A DNA stretch of 64,000 bases. It comes from a virus. This document shows positions 44,658-53,241 of the stretch, one piece after another. The stretch covers positions 31,878-95,877 of IMG/VR virus record IMGVR_UViG_3300042308_000216; one strand, written 5' to 3'. The translations under genes were made by a program, and so were the position numbers. Each line of letters starts with the position of its first letter. Positions within the stretch are counted from its first letter, which is position 1. A model generated the notes under the pieces. That model saw nothing but the letters and a program-made list of their open reading frames with translations, searched no databases and was not told where the DNA came from.

Positions 44658-45908
44658 TTAATAGTAACCTCTACCATTTGAGAGGTGGTTGCTGTAATAA
44701 GCATCTTTTTCATCAATGTAGTTAAAGCATTCTAGACAATAGCTTTGCTGCATTCCTGTATCCCACATAGTATCTTTGTGAGAACATGGTGTTAGTTTAT
44801 CCATGAATAAATCTAACTGCTTAATGTTATCTGCTTTGTTATCAATTTTAACTACATCAGCAGGTTCAAAAGTTTGATTATACTGTTTTTCTTCTTCTTC
44901 TAGTGTATTTCTTTCATCCATATAATCTAGAAGCATGTGTTCAACAGGAAAATCATAACCAGCATATTCTGCCATTGTTAAATCACGTTCTTCAATTAAT
45001 TCTATAACATAGTCAAATGCTTTAGTATAAGCATAAATATGTTTAGGATTATTGAGATAGTGCTTGCTCTTTTTAAAGCCTTCATATAACGCTTCATAAA
45101 GCTCTGACTTTGGTTCCGCAGGTTTACTCCCATAGGTAACTGTAGGTCTTGTATACAAAAAGCGTTTATCAGAATTACTAATGATATCACAAATTACATT
45201 GTAGCAAGTTGTAACATCTTTAATAGACACATACTCAGTAGATGTATGAGGATTGTAATAACCACAAGAAATATTAAAGCAAGCAATGCCTACATTTCTT
45301 TTAGATAAACAACCAGCATCAGTTGCAATACCTACACACTCTTTGTAATTATAGTCTTTAAGAACAGGTGCCACAAATGTACTAAATTCTTCTCCAAATA
45401 GTTGCACACCATTTGAATAATTTATGAAATCTGAGTTATTTTTTCTGTCAGCCTGACCTATAAACATACAATCATCAAAGAATGATAAATCACAAGCACT
45501 AGAACCTATGCAACCTACTTCTTCTGCTACAAAGAATACAACTTTCATATAGTCATAATCTTCAAGCAGTTGTAAACACATAAATACTCCTACTAGGTCA
45601 TCACCACCTGTACCTACTTGATTTGGACCATTGAATGCTAGTAAATAATCACCATTTTGAAATATGGTTTTATGCTCAGCATACTTATGTACTTGATCTA
45701 AATGACTTACTATACATGGATAAAGATCAGCTTTACCTCTAGTAACATAAATATTACCATGTGTGTCATTTTCTATTTTTAATTTACGTTTCAGCTTTAG
45801 ATTTAAAGCTTCTAAATAGGCACTTAATGTAGGAACTATCTGTTCCTGTTCTTTTCTAGACTCTGATTGCCATCCTAGAACCTCTATTAATAATTTTTCG
45901 TTAAACAT
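44658..45908 (-). CDS. M20/M42-like zinc aminopeptidase with C-terminal zinc ribbon
   Basis: 416 residues from the ATG at 45908, five bases after the upstream stop; an in-frame ATG at 45944 would overlap that gene. Metal and catalytic residues of di-zinc exopeptidases are present in order: HLDQVH, GGDDLVG, AEEVGCIG (catalytic Glu pair), GQADRKN and NPHTSTEY. The C-terminal region contains CSHKD followed by CLECF, a likely zinc ribbon not typical of these peptidases. It may trim phage or host peptides, or act as a de-amidase on another substrate; a peptidase in a phage replication operon is unusual. Family is clear; substrate is not. Confidence 0.75.
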   Translation of the reverse strand: MFNEKLLIEVLGWQSESRKEQEQIVPTLSAYLEALNLKLKRKLKIENDTHGNIYVTRGKADLYPCIVSHLDQVHKYAEHKTIFQNGDYLLAFNGPNQVGTGGDDLVGVFMCLQLLEDYDYMKVVFFVAEEVGCIGSSACDLSFFDDCMFIGQADRKNNSDFINYSNGVQLFGEEFSTFVAPVLKDYNYKECVGIATDAGCLSKRNVGIACFNISCGYYNPHTSTEYVSIKDVTTCYNVICDIISNSDKRFLYTRPTVTYGSKPAEPKSELYEALYEGFKKSKHYLNNPKHIYAYTKAFDYVIELIEERDLTMAEYAGYDFPVEHMLLDYMDERNTLEEEEKQYNQTFEPADVVKIDNKADNIKQLDLFMDKLTPCSHKDTMWDTGMQQSYCLECFNYIDEKDAYYSNHLSNGRGYY

Positions 45909-45912
45909 TGTG

Positions 45913-47754
45913 TTAAAATATAATGTGTTGTTCTTGTTGACCATCTATTATTATGTCATTAATTTGATTTAATATTACTTGTATTTCAGGACTAGCAGCA
46001 TCCATAAGTCTAGCTATATTAGCATTTGGAGTATAAGCAGCTATTTGTTCATGTATTCCTGCTCCTGTTACTACAATATTAACTGGGCCATGATTTAATG
46101 TACCAACTTCATTTAAAGCAGCTATAGTATAAGGATTTTCTTCTACTTCTTGCTCTGCATCTAAATCCTCCTCTAGTTCTAAATCATCATTATCTAAATC
46201 ATCATCATCCCAATTAAAATCAAAATCTCTATCAATATCAGAATCACCAGCTTGCGGTGTATCAGAATCATCTAATGTTACTGTATCAACTTTAAGAGTT
46301 GGATCTATACCATAGCCTGTATTGACAAATCTCCTATCATATACTTTACCATTATCATAGTAAACTTCATTGTTATCAACAAGTTCACCAGATAATTCAC
46401 AAGCAGTAAAGAAATTTAAAGCATTTACAGATGCTTGTTTAGTAAATGCATTTATAAACTGAAAGTTATCTATATAAGGAACATCAAAATTACTACTAAT
46501 ATTAGATTGTTGTGCTACAGCTACTTGATATTTAACAGCATCACTTTGCTTATCAATTGCAGAAGGTAACCAATCTAAATCTACTTTATAGTTATCATCA
46601 TATTGCTTAGTCCAATTACCTGGACCCATAGTAAGTAAGTTTTTAGTACTATAAGGTTTTCTATGCTCATAGATATTTTTAATACCATTTTCTTTAGCAT
46701 ATCTATGGAATAAAGTAATAATCTTAGTATCTACAGTATAAATCCTATCCATAAATACAGTACCATCAGTTGTAGTAACTAATAATGCTCTAGCCATAAT
46801 ACTATCTGTTTGACCTGCTTTCATAATAAGCAATCTAAATTTAGAATTCTTAGCATAAAACTTTATAACATGGCTTTTACTACTATCACGCATACAAGAA
46901 TTACCTAGCTCACCAGACATTTTAAAATAACTATCTTTATCATAATATTTTATAATATCATCACCACTAACTATTGAAAATAGATTAGAGTCAAAACATG
47001 TTAGCATTTTATTAAACTCTATATAAGCATTAATAGTAGCTTCAGTTATTTCTGGAAGATGGTCTTTAAAGAATTTACCTATACCCATAGTTCTGCGTAA
47101 AGAAAGTGCTTCTTCACTAATTCCATTAGCAACAGCATAAGCATATTTTTCTTTAGTTACATAAACAATGTTATTTTCATTTATCTCCTTAAAATAGTAT
47201 ATCTCACCTACTTCATTTATAGCACTATAAAAACGATGATTATTAATACTAGGTACCATTCTATGTAATTCTGAAAATAAAGAACTTTTACTAACTCTAA
47301 TTTTATGCTCATGACGATTTAAAGGTAAATTACCTACATACATAGCAGCTGAAATTACAATTTGACCATCAGGATTTTGATATATTGTATAGTCTAATTC
47401 TAGTTTTTCACAGATTGTATAGCCTTTACTTTTCATAACACAAAAAGATATAGTATTCATAGCATCATCTCTATATCTATCAGTGCTTCTAACATAACAT
47501 TGAGTTTCACTAGTTGATACTAAAATACTTCTTCTTCTGTCAACAAAAGCTATATTTGAATCTATATAACCTATATTACTAATCTCATACCAATCTAAAT
47601 CTGTAATTGTTAACTGTAATACTTTAGTATCATTATTGTAAATCAATCCAGCTTTAAATCTTCTAGCTTTAGATTGTTTAATTAGGAAAATCAGTTCTTT
47701 TGGAAATTGTACTTTTGTGTCACCTTGATGATTTGTTAATATTATTTTTCCCAT
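45913..47754 (-). CDS. Large hypothetical protein with acidic C-terminal tract
   Basis: 613 residues. A central region (SGELGNSCMRDSS, FRLLIMKAGQTDSIMARALLV, then GTVFMDRIYTVD) reads like a conserved enzyme-type core I have seen in uncharacterised phage proteins but cannot name. From about residue 495 to 545 there is a highly acidic Asp/Glu run (DFDFNWDDDDLDNDDLELEE), suggesting a protein- or nucleic-acid-mimic linker. A strong hairpin lies 15 nt upstream of its start. Function unknown; the size and conserved-looking core argue for an important early function. Confidence 0.55.
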   Translation of the reverse strand: MGKIILTNHQGDTKVQFPKELIFLIKQSKARRFKAGLIYNNDTKVLQLTITDLDWYEISNIGYIDSNIAFVDRRRSILVSTSETQCYVRSTDRYRDDAMNTISFCVMKSKGYTICEKLELDYTIYQNPDGQIVISAAMYVGNLPLNRHEHKIRVSKSSLFSELHRMVPSINNHRFYSAINEVGEIYYFKEINENNIVYVTKEKYAYAVANGISEEALSLRRTMGIGKFFKDHLPEITEATINAYIEFNKMLTCFDSNLFSIVSGDDIIKYYDKDSYFKMSGELGNSCMRDSSKSHVIKFYAKNSKFRLLIMKAGQTDSIMARALLVTTTDGTVFMDRIYTVDTKIITLFHRYAKENGIKNIYEHRKPYSTKNLLTMGPGNWTKQYDDNYKVDLDWLPSAIDKQSDAVKYQVAVAQQSNISSNFDVPYIDNFQFINAFTKQASVNALNFFTACELSGELVDNNEVYYDNGKVYDRRFVNTGYGIDPTLKVDTVTLDDSDTPQAGDSDIDRDFDFNWDDDDLDNDDLELEEDLDAEQEVEENPYTIAALNEVGTLNHGPVNIVVTGAGIHEQIAAYTPNANIARLMDAASPEIQVILNQINDIIIDGQQEQHIIF

Positions 47755-47768
47755 ATTAAAAAATATAA

Positions 47769-47796
47769 AAGCCCCTACCTTTTACAGCAGGGGCTT
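47769..47796 (-). terminator. Intrinsic terminator-like hairpin
   Basis: A perfect 8-bp stem AAGCCCCT/AGGGGCTT with a 12-nt loop. Reading leftward the stem is followed by TTATATTTTTTA. It lies 14 nt after one stop codon and only 15 nt before the next ATG, so either it leaks or the next gene is expressed by read-through. Confidence 0.75.
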
Positions 47797-47809
47797 AAAT
47801 TGTTTATTA

Positions 47810-48289
47810 TTAGTTCTGACTAGTAACAAATAGTAATGCTAGATTACCATAAGATTCAGTATCAGTTGTTGTAGCAACCCAATGACCATCCTTTAAAGTT
47901 ACATAGTAACGTGTTGGTGATTTCTTCTGACCTCTTACTTTGTTGTACAAAGCACAGATAGTATCAGCATCAGGTACTTGTGGCAATTCTGGTTCATGTA
48001 AATTAACTTCATCATGGTCAGTATCAGGCACATAAGCATCTACTACATTTCTAATGAAATCATTAACACCACCATCTTCTAGTAAGTCAAAAATCATAGT
48101 TGCTTTACCAGCAGCATACTCTTCTCTTCTAATCCAGTTGATATCAAATCTATCACTACCTGTTGTTAAATACATACCTTCCTCCATATCACAGATATTA
48201 GGAGATACTGAAAAATTCAATTGTTCTGCAAATGCAATACAAGCTTTTGCTACATTGATGTCGTCTACATAAAAGATTTCTCTTGTCAT
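47810..48289 (-). CDS. Hypothetical protein
   Basis: 159 residues, acidic overall. The N-terminal half (YVDDINVAKACIAFAEQLNFSV, then EEGMYLTTGSDRFDINWI) looks alpha/beta; the middle is rich in Asp and Pro (DTDHDEVNLHEPELPQVPDAD); the end has two strands (RYYVTLKDGHWVATTTD). No known domain. It lies between the DnaB helicase gene and a strong terminator hairpin, so it is the last gene of that transcript segment. A-rich leader, no Shine-Dalgarno site. Confidence 0.55.
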   Translation of the reverse strand: MTREIFYVDDINVAKACIAFAEQLNFSVSPNICDMEEGMYLTTGSDRFDINWIRREEYAAGKATMIFDLLEDGGVNDFIRNVVDAYVPDTDHDEVNLHEPELPQVPDADTICALYNKVRGQKKSPTRYYVTLKDGHWVATTTDTESYGNLALLFVTSQN

Positions 48290-48301
48290 TTTAATTTGTT
48301 T

Positions 48302-49345
48302 TTAAATTTGTTGATTGTAATAATTGTTTATTTCTAATGAGTCTGGTTCAGGTAATTCAAAGAATTTACCAGATTCAGGTTTAACATAAAGACCTTTTGC
48401 AATACCATCTCTTGATAATCTGTTTTTGATTATCTTAAGCATAAGCATTTTGTCTTTAAGTTTACTAAGGTCATAGCCAAGACTTGTATCCATATCTAAT
48501 TTATAAGGACACATTAGACCTAAAACTATGTCAGCATCTTGATAAGGATTAGTGGTATCTTTAAAATCTCCTTGTGAAGGAGACAGATCTACACCCTTAA
48601 ATTTTTGACGGTCTACTGAAGATAAACCTTGGTTAAATTGTTGAAGTATAATGGGTGTAAATCCAAAAATATTCCGCAAAATTACAAAGTACTCACTCAT
48701 CTTATCCATCACTTCCTTAGTTTGAAATCCTCTTTCTTTTTTCAATAAGTATAAATGGTCTAAAGCTACTATATTATAAGCATATGGGTTATTTGGTTTA
48801 TAACCACATATTCTTTGTTTAATATTACCTTCATGATCCTTATACTCTTCATACTGGATTTCACCATGAAGACTTGCAAATTTCCACAGCTCATTAAAAA
48901 TACCAGTTGGATTAGTAGACTCAAATCTAAAATGAATCTTGTCTGCCATCTCCTCTACCATTGTTATGATAGGTTCTATAACTGCTACTTCTTGAGGTGT
49001 TAATCTAAAGTCTCCAAGACCTTTAATCTTTTCTGGTGGTATTACTACTCCATGTAATTGATAAGCAAAAGATGATACCCAATTGCACATCTTAGTTAGC
49101 TTGTCAATCTCAAAGGAATAATAAAAGACATTGCATTCAATATTATTATCACTAGCAGACTTTATAGCATTCCTGACTATATAATCCAACAGAGTTGTCT
49201 TATAAGTACCTGAAGAACCACCTATTAGATAGTAGGTTCCACGTTGAACACCAAAAGTGTACTTGTTTAAATCTTTAAATCCATTGGCTAAACCTTGAAA
49301 TTTCCCTTCCAGACCTTCATTAATTCTTTTTGTTAAAATACTCAT
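48302..49345 (-). CDS. DnaB-family replicative helicase (core only)
   Basis: 347 residues that begin almost directly with the RecA-like motor: Walker A GGSSGTYKTTLLDY, Walker B NIVALDHLYLL, the sensor/arginine region IILQQFNQGLSS and QDADIVLGLMCPY. The N-terminal DnaB scaffold domain is missing, as in T7-type or compact phage helicases. It unwinds the fork ahead of the family A polymerase and would work with the TOPRIM primase encoded downstream. It is coupled to the preceding gene by ATGA, which may encode a loader or partner. Confidence 0.82.
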   Translation of the reverse strand: MSILTKRINEGLEGKFQGLANGFKDLNKYTFGVQRGTYYLIGGSSGTYKTTLLDYIVRNAIKSASDNNIECNVFYYSFEIDKLTKMCNWVSSFAYQLHGVVIPPEKIKGLGDFRLTPQEVAVIEPIITMVEEMADKIHFRFESTNPTGIFNELWKFASLHGEIQYEEYKDHEGNIKQRICGYKPNNPYAYNIVALDHLYLLKKERGFQTKEVMDKMSEYFVILRNIFGFTPIILQQFNQGLSSVDRQKFKGVDLSPSQGDFKDTTNPYQDADIVLGLMCPYKLDMDTSLGYDLSKLKDKMLMLKIIKNRLSRDGIAKGLYVKPESGKFFELPEPDSLEINNYYNQQI

Positions 49346-49845
49346 ACTCTTTCCACCCTTTCTTGAGTGTCTTGAATATCCAAATCAGCATATTTATCCC
49401 AGGTTTGTTGATTAAACCAGGTTCTAATATCTTGAAAGAATGCTTCATTATTACCTTTCTTCCTAAGAAGAATCTCATTCTGAAGACCTTTCATCATTTT
49501 AGCACCTATGTTAACATCTTGCCTTTGATAAATTCTGTACTTAGTCAAGCAATGTTTCCCATCACCAGAATCAATGCTCTTAGCTTTCAGTACACGATTA
49601 CCTATCTTATGAGGATATAAATCATATACTCTTACAAAGAGCATGGTAGCATCATCTGCTTTGGGAAACATTAATTGTTCACAATGGCTTGTTAAGTCAC
49701 CATCTGTGTTCATCAAACCTAGCTCAAATAAAGTTTCTATATCTAAATCATTAGCTAGATTATATTTCTTGCATTGCAAATAGGCATACTCCACAGGAGT
49801 AATACCTAAATTTGCAGCTTCATCAGTATCAATTGTCAATATCAT
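49342..49845 (-). CDS. Helicase-linked hypothetical protein (loader candidate)
   Basis: 167 residues. The N-terminal half (ITPVEYAYLQCKKYN, then LDIETLFELGLMNTDGDL) resembles a winged-helix-like unit, and the C-terminal half is helical and basic (NIGAKMMKGLQNEILLRKKGNN). It is coupled to the DnaB gene by an ATGA overlap, the classical position of helicase loaders or replication initiation partners in phages. No ATPase motif is present, so it would not be a DnaC-type loader. The role is inferred from coupling and pattern. Confidence 0.5.
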   Translation of the reverse strand: MILTIDTDEAANLGITPVEYAYLQCKKYNLANDLDIETLFELGLMNTDGDLTSHCEQLMFPKADDATMLFVRVYDLYPHKIGNRVLKAKSIDSGDGKHCLTKYRIYQRQDVNIGAKMMKGLQNEILLRKKGNNEAFFQDIRTWFNQQTWDKYADLDIQDTQERVERV

Positions 49846-50242
49846 TTTGTAGTTTGTCTAATAATTCATCCTCATCTAAATCTGCTAATTGTACTAAACA
49901 TTTTGACAATAGAACTATAGAATTACATTCTTTTTCTCTCATCTCTATGTCTGGTGAACCATTTAGCATACATTCAATATACTTATTATGAAAGAATATA
50001 AGTAAATCAGCAGCACTTGGTGCTATAAATAGAATAAAATCTTTTTCTAAACTACTTGAATCTTTACCTGATGAGAAAAATGCTATTGCATCATCTTTAG
50101 TAATAAAAATTGTCATTACATCTTTATTCTCTTTAACTTCATTAAGAACATCATAAAAATCTTCTTTACCATCTTTAAAGTTTTCAGAATAATCTGTAAT
50201 AGCATCTAATCCTACTAATACTTCAATTTTATCTGTACCCAT
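49829..50242 (-). CDS. Hypothetical protein
   Basis: 137 residues from the ATG at 50242 (MGTDKIEVLVG), chosen for its small overlap with the upstream gene; ATGs at 50269 and 50290 are alternatives. It contains alpha/beta segments (VMTIFITKDDAIAFFSSGKDSSSLEKDF; ISSDAADLLIFFHNKY-like strand-helix units) and ends in acidic residues (DLDEDELLDKLQND). No family is recognised. It may be a small accessory of the helicase operon. Confidence 0.5.
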   Translation of the reverse strand: MGTDKIEVLVGLDAITDYSENFKDGKEDFYDVLNEVKENKDVMTIFITKDDAIAFFSSGKDSSSLEKDFILFIAPSAADLLIFFHNKYIECMLNGSPDIEMREKECNSIVLLSKCLVQLADLDEDELLDKLQNDIDN

Positions 50243-50450
50243 TGTTTCTGTATAATATTGAATACTCATCTTGCTCAACAATTCTTTCATTAATAAGTTC
50301 TTCAATAATTATAAGTGGTACATCTTCATCATATACTTCATGTACTAGGTCTCTAACTTTTAATGGAGAATTACTCCATATTCCAGGATAGATAGCTTGT
50401 ACACAGTTGATACAGAAAACAATTTCATCTTTTTCTAAAGTACTTGTCAT
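50229..50450 (-). CDS. Small hypothetical protein
   Basis: 73 residues with two cysteines (FCINCVQAIYPG) and a helix-strand pattern (DVPLIIIEELINERIVEQDEYSILYRN) reminiscent of a small winged helix. Its start is coupled to the SF2 helicase stop by ATGA. Function unknown. Confidence 0.5.
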   Translation of the reverse strand: MTSTLEKDEIVFCINCVQAIYPGIWSNSPLKVRDLVHEVYDEDVPLIIIEELINERIVEQDEYSILYRNNGYR

Positions 50451-51577
50451 AAGTTTTTTGAATTTAAATAAGTTATCTTTTGTTTATCTAGGTTCTCAGA
50501 ACATTTAGTCCACCATACCTCATCTTGAGTGCCTACAGCAACTAATACCCAAATAGTAGCTTCATGGTCAGGTCTCCACCTAACAATTCTACCTGTCTGT
50601 TGTATTAAGTTTCTTTCAACACTATTAATCTGAATGATAATAGCAGAATCTAAGTCTGGAATATTCTCACCTTCATTTAAAGCTTTTACACAACTGAGTT
50701 GCTGAATATCTTTATTTCGCAGCTGCTTTAAAGCTTTATCTGAGGATTTTGAATGAAAAGTGTCTGAACATATCTCTTCAGCTTGAGCTATAGAATGACA
50801 AAAGAACAAAGCTCTTTCACCAACCATATACTTATCTTTAATTAGTTTGGCAACATCCATTTTGGATTTAAGATTCCCAAGAAATCGTTGTCTTGCTAAT
50901 TGTGCAAACATAGCAGCTTTTGCTCTGCCACCATATTTATGTTGCAATATCAATTTAGATAGATACTGATAATGGCTATACTCAGTAGTCATAAAGGGTT
51001 TATCCTTTGTACCTGCTGTTATATACTTATCAATACTATTTAATTGAATTTCCACTAGATTGATTTTATAGGGTGCAACTACACTATCCTCAACTGCTGA
51101 ATCAAGCCTGTACTCATATACTACTGGACAGTGTATTTTGAGTAACATCTTTTTAATTTCATCTGTAGGGGGAGTAGCTGACAAGCCTAGTATCCTAGTG
51201 GATACATTTTGCATAAAGAACTTACTGTTACTTTCAGTAATGTTATGCAATTCATCAAGTATTACTAAATCATAATTCTCATCAAAGATTTTATTAATGG
51301 ATACATAACAATATCTATCAAGATACTTGTAGTATTTTGTCATCTTCCATTTCTTAAATTCTTCTAGCCAATTATGGTCTCGTAAACTCTCTGTTGGTAC
51401 AATTAAGCATATCTTAGGTTTCTTGACTTTTAAGGTCTTAATTATGTAGTCTATAGCAAGTAATGCCACCTTACTCTTTCCAGAGCCTGTAGCCATAGCT
51501 AATGCACCTACACATTTATTATCTACCCAAGTTTGTAATGCTTCATCTTGTATTTCACTTTTCTTATTTTGAGCCAT
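50447..51577 (-). CDS. SF2 DNA/RNA helicase
   Basis: 376 residues, a compact two-lobed superfamily 2 motor. Motif I is MATGSGKSKVAL, motif II is VILDELHNI (DELH), motif III LGLSATPP, and motif VI QQTGRIVRWRP, all in proper order and spacing. It resembles the UvsW/Hef-like short phage helicases that remodel forks or recombination intermediates. No nuclease or zinc domain is fused. It is flanked by small uncharacterised genes coupled by short overlaps. Confidence 0.85.
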   Translation of the reverse strand: MAQNKKSEIQDEALQTWVDNKCVGALAMATGSGKSKVALLAIDYIIKTLKVKKPKICLIVPTESLRDHNWLEEFKKWKMTKYYKYLDRYCYVSINKIFDENYDLVILDELHNITESNSKFFMQNVSTRILGLSATPPTDEIKKMLLKIHCPVVYEYRLDSAVEDSVVAPYKINLVEIQLNSIDKYITAGTKDKPFMTTEYSHYQYLSKLILQHKYGGRAKAAMFAQLARQRFLGNLKSKMDVAKLIKDKYMVGERALFFCHSIAQAEEICSDTFHSKSSDKALKQLRNKDIQQLSCVKALNEGENIPDLDSAIIIQINSVERNLIQQTGRIVRWRPDHEATIWVLVAVGTQDEVWWTKCSENLDKQKITYLNSKNL

Positions 51578-51869
51578 TGATTCTGTCTAAGCATCTTTGT
51601 TGTAATATCTCAAAGATATTTACAAAAGTACTATTAGGTTTTTTGGTTGCATACCCATTAGCAAAATACAATTCTTCAGAACAGAAGTGTAATAAATCTA
51701 AAGCATTACCTTTTCTAATACTAACTTCCATAATCTCAAATGATTCTCCTGAACCTGGATAAGCATCATCAACAGGATATAATATTTCTGGTTCTCCTTC
51801 ATCATATATACCTGATATCTCAAGTTCTACATCATGGTCAATTTCAATAATTACTGTGTCTCTTGTCAT
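51564..51869 (-). CDS. Small acidic hypothetical protein
   Basis: 101 residues. The N-terminus is a strand-rich acidic segment (TVIIEIDHDVELEISGIYDEGEPEILYPVDD), as in proteins that adopt a small beta barrel and often seen as a short phage gene next to replication proteins. The C-terminus is helical. It overlaps the SF2 helicase by 14 nt and is coupled to the upstream gene by ATGA. Function unknown. Confidence 0.5.
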   Translation of the reverse strand: MTRDTVIIEIDHDVELEISGIYDEGEPEILYPVDDAYPGSGESFEIMEVSIRKGNALDLLHFCSEELYFANGYATKKPNSTFVNIFEILQQRCLDRINGSK

Positions 51870-52186
51870 AATTTCTTATTTCTTAAGTGTCGTTGTTTAG
51901 TTCTACAATGTTTACTGTGATCTTTTTTAAACCCACATATAGGGCATTTAGAGTTTTCGTTGATTAGTTTACCATATCTAGATACACCACTCATTTTTTG
52001 GTTCTCGACAATTTCAAATTCTACTATAGGATTAGATGCTATTCTAGCTTCAATGTTATCAAATGTAAATTCAAGTTCACGAATATAGTCTACATCATCA
52101 TAGTGTAATGAAACACCTTTTGCTTCTCCATTTTCAGTATAAGAAATCATCCAACCATGCTCTGATTTGATTAGTTCTCCTTTCAT
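51866..52186 (-). CDS. Small protein with C-terminal zinc-finger-like motif
   Basis: 106 residues. The C-terminal segment CPICGFKKDHSKHC (residues about 84-97) offers a CxxC plus His/Cys pair and is followed by a basic tail (RTKQRHLRNKKL), a good candidate for nucleic-acid-binding zinc knuckle. The N-terminal part is a small beta domain (GWMISYTENGEAKGVSLHYDD). Coupled both upstream and downstream by ATGA overlaps. It may modulate host or phage transcription; this is conjecture. Confidence 0.55.
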   Translation of the reverse strand: MKGELIKSEHGWMISYTENGEAKGVSLHYDDVDYIRELEFTFDNIEARIASNPIVEFEIVENQKMSGVSRYGKLINENSKCPICGFKKDHSKHCRTKQRHLRNKKL

Positions 52187-52437
52187 TTTATACGTCTAAG
52201 GTTTATTTCTATGTTTTCCATCATCCATTTAGCACCTTCAATAAAATTTTCTATTGCTGCTTCTTTTTCTAAAGGTTTAATATAATTAAAATAATTTATA
52301 TCAACATGCTTTTCAGCAGCTTTTTCAATAAATTTATTAATATTCATTTTACCAATTACTTGGTCTGAATGAGATTCTGTTTTATTTACTAAATCATCCC
52401 ATTCTTCTTTTGTTTTATTTGATTTTAGATTTCCCAT
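52183..52437 (-). CDS. Small helical hypothetical protein
   Basis: 84 residues from the ATG at 52437 (MGNLKSNKTKEEW); the frame continues upstream without an ATG inside the neighbouring gene. It contains polar helices (TKEEWDDLVNKTESHSDQ) and a segment (FIEKAAEKHVDINYFNYIKPLEKEAA) with no known family. ATGA coupling to the next gene. Confidence 0.5.
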   Translation of the reverse strand: MGNLKSNKTKEEWDDLVNKTESHSDQVIGKMNINKFIEKAAEKHVDINYFNYIKPLEKEAAIENFIEGAKWMMENIEINLRRIK

Positions 52438-52726
52438 TTTGTATCTTTTTATATTGTTCAAACCATTCTTCAAAGCTATTTGTTTTAATCCAAGATGTTT
52501 TGTTTCCACCTCTAAATGCTTCTTTTAAATCTTCCTTACTATACATTCCATCAGTTAGCATTTTAACATAATCTCTCATTATAACTACTGTATCATCTGA
52601 ATAATGCTTATCATAAAATTCTTTTGCTGTTGTTTCTTGTTTAGGTTCTTCTAATGGACCACAATCACAATAATCTGTATGCCCACAATAGCATTTAATT
52701 TGTTTAGGTTTTTCTTGTTCTACCAT
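52415..52726 (-). CDS. Small cysteine-rich N-terminus protein
   Basis: 103 residues. The N-terminal motif CYCGHTDYCDCG has four cysteines and one histidine in 12 residues, likely a metal-binding knuckle. The rest is a charged helical region (YSKEDLKEAFRGG; FEEWFEQYKKIQNGK). No family known. It overlaps the lipoprotein gene by 7 nt upstream and the next gene by 23 nt. Confidence 0.5.
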   Translation of the reverse strand: MVEQEKPKQIKCYCGHTDYCDCGPLEEPKQETTAKEFYDKHYSDDTVVIMRDYVKMLTDGMYSKEDLKEAFRGGNKTSWIKTNSFEEWFEQYKKIQNGKSKIK

Positions 52727-52929
52727 TTGTCTAAGTCTATGTTTGTTGGTCTAATTAATTTCTGTCTAGCTTCTTTCTTAACAAGAGGATTCCTATAAGT
52801 ACCTTGTTTAAAGACACTAACAGGTTTCCTCTTCCACCCACTTAAAGATTTTCTTTTATAGTGTGGGTGGTCAAAGTCAGGGTTACAGCTAAGTAAAAAT
52901 ACTAATAGAATTAAGATTAAGAATTTCAT
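52720..52929 (-). CDS. Small lipoprotein
   Basis: 69 residues. The N-terminus MKFLILILLVFLLSC is a type II signal peptide with a lipobox (LLSC) at Cys15. The mature part is short, basic and proline-containing (HPHYKRKSLSGWKRKPVS). Phage lipoproteins can block superinfection or alter the host envelope, so this and the neighbouring secreted genes may be a lysogenic-conversion or exclusion set; only the signal is directly visible. Confidence 0.65.
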   Translation of the reverse strand: MKFLILILLVFLLSCNPDFDHPHYKRKSLSGWKRKPVSVFKQGTYRNPLVKKEARQKLIRPTNIDLDKW

Positions 52930-52965
52930 AAAGTAAATTTCTTTATTTCAAATTCTTATTTTGTA

Positions 52966-53226
52966 CTAGATTTTTAGTACTAATCCATTCTCAGGTTCAA
53001 ATTCAATTGCTTTGATAATCATATTCTTTTTTGTATTGAAGTAAGTATTTAGATTCATACCTACACCAATATATGGACCACCTGCTGGATCTATAAACTC
53101 AATTTTAGAACCATCTTCATTGAATCCACTTCTTGAATATTGATAACCAGACATTTTAACTGTATTGTTATCAAGTTTTTCAAACACTATTGTATCTCCT
53201 TGTCTATTGTAATAATCTACTTTCAT
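52966..53226 (-). CDS. Small beta-rich hypothetical protein
   Basis: 86 residues with alternating short strands (DTIVFEKLDNNTVKMSGY; KKNMIIKAIEFEPENGLVLKI), resembling a small beta barrel. No motif recognised. It stands between the lipoprotein and the T9SS-like gene. Its leader is A/C-rich (AACTAAAACTAACAAAAAAAG), without a Shine-Dalgarno sequence. Confidence 0.45.
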   Translation of the reverse strand: MKVDYYNRQGDTIVFEKLDNNTVKMSGYQYSRSGFNEDGSKIEFIDPAGGPYIGVGMNLNTYFNTKKNMIIKAIEFEPENGLVLKI

Positions 53227-53241
53227 CTTTTTTTGTTAGTT

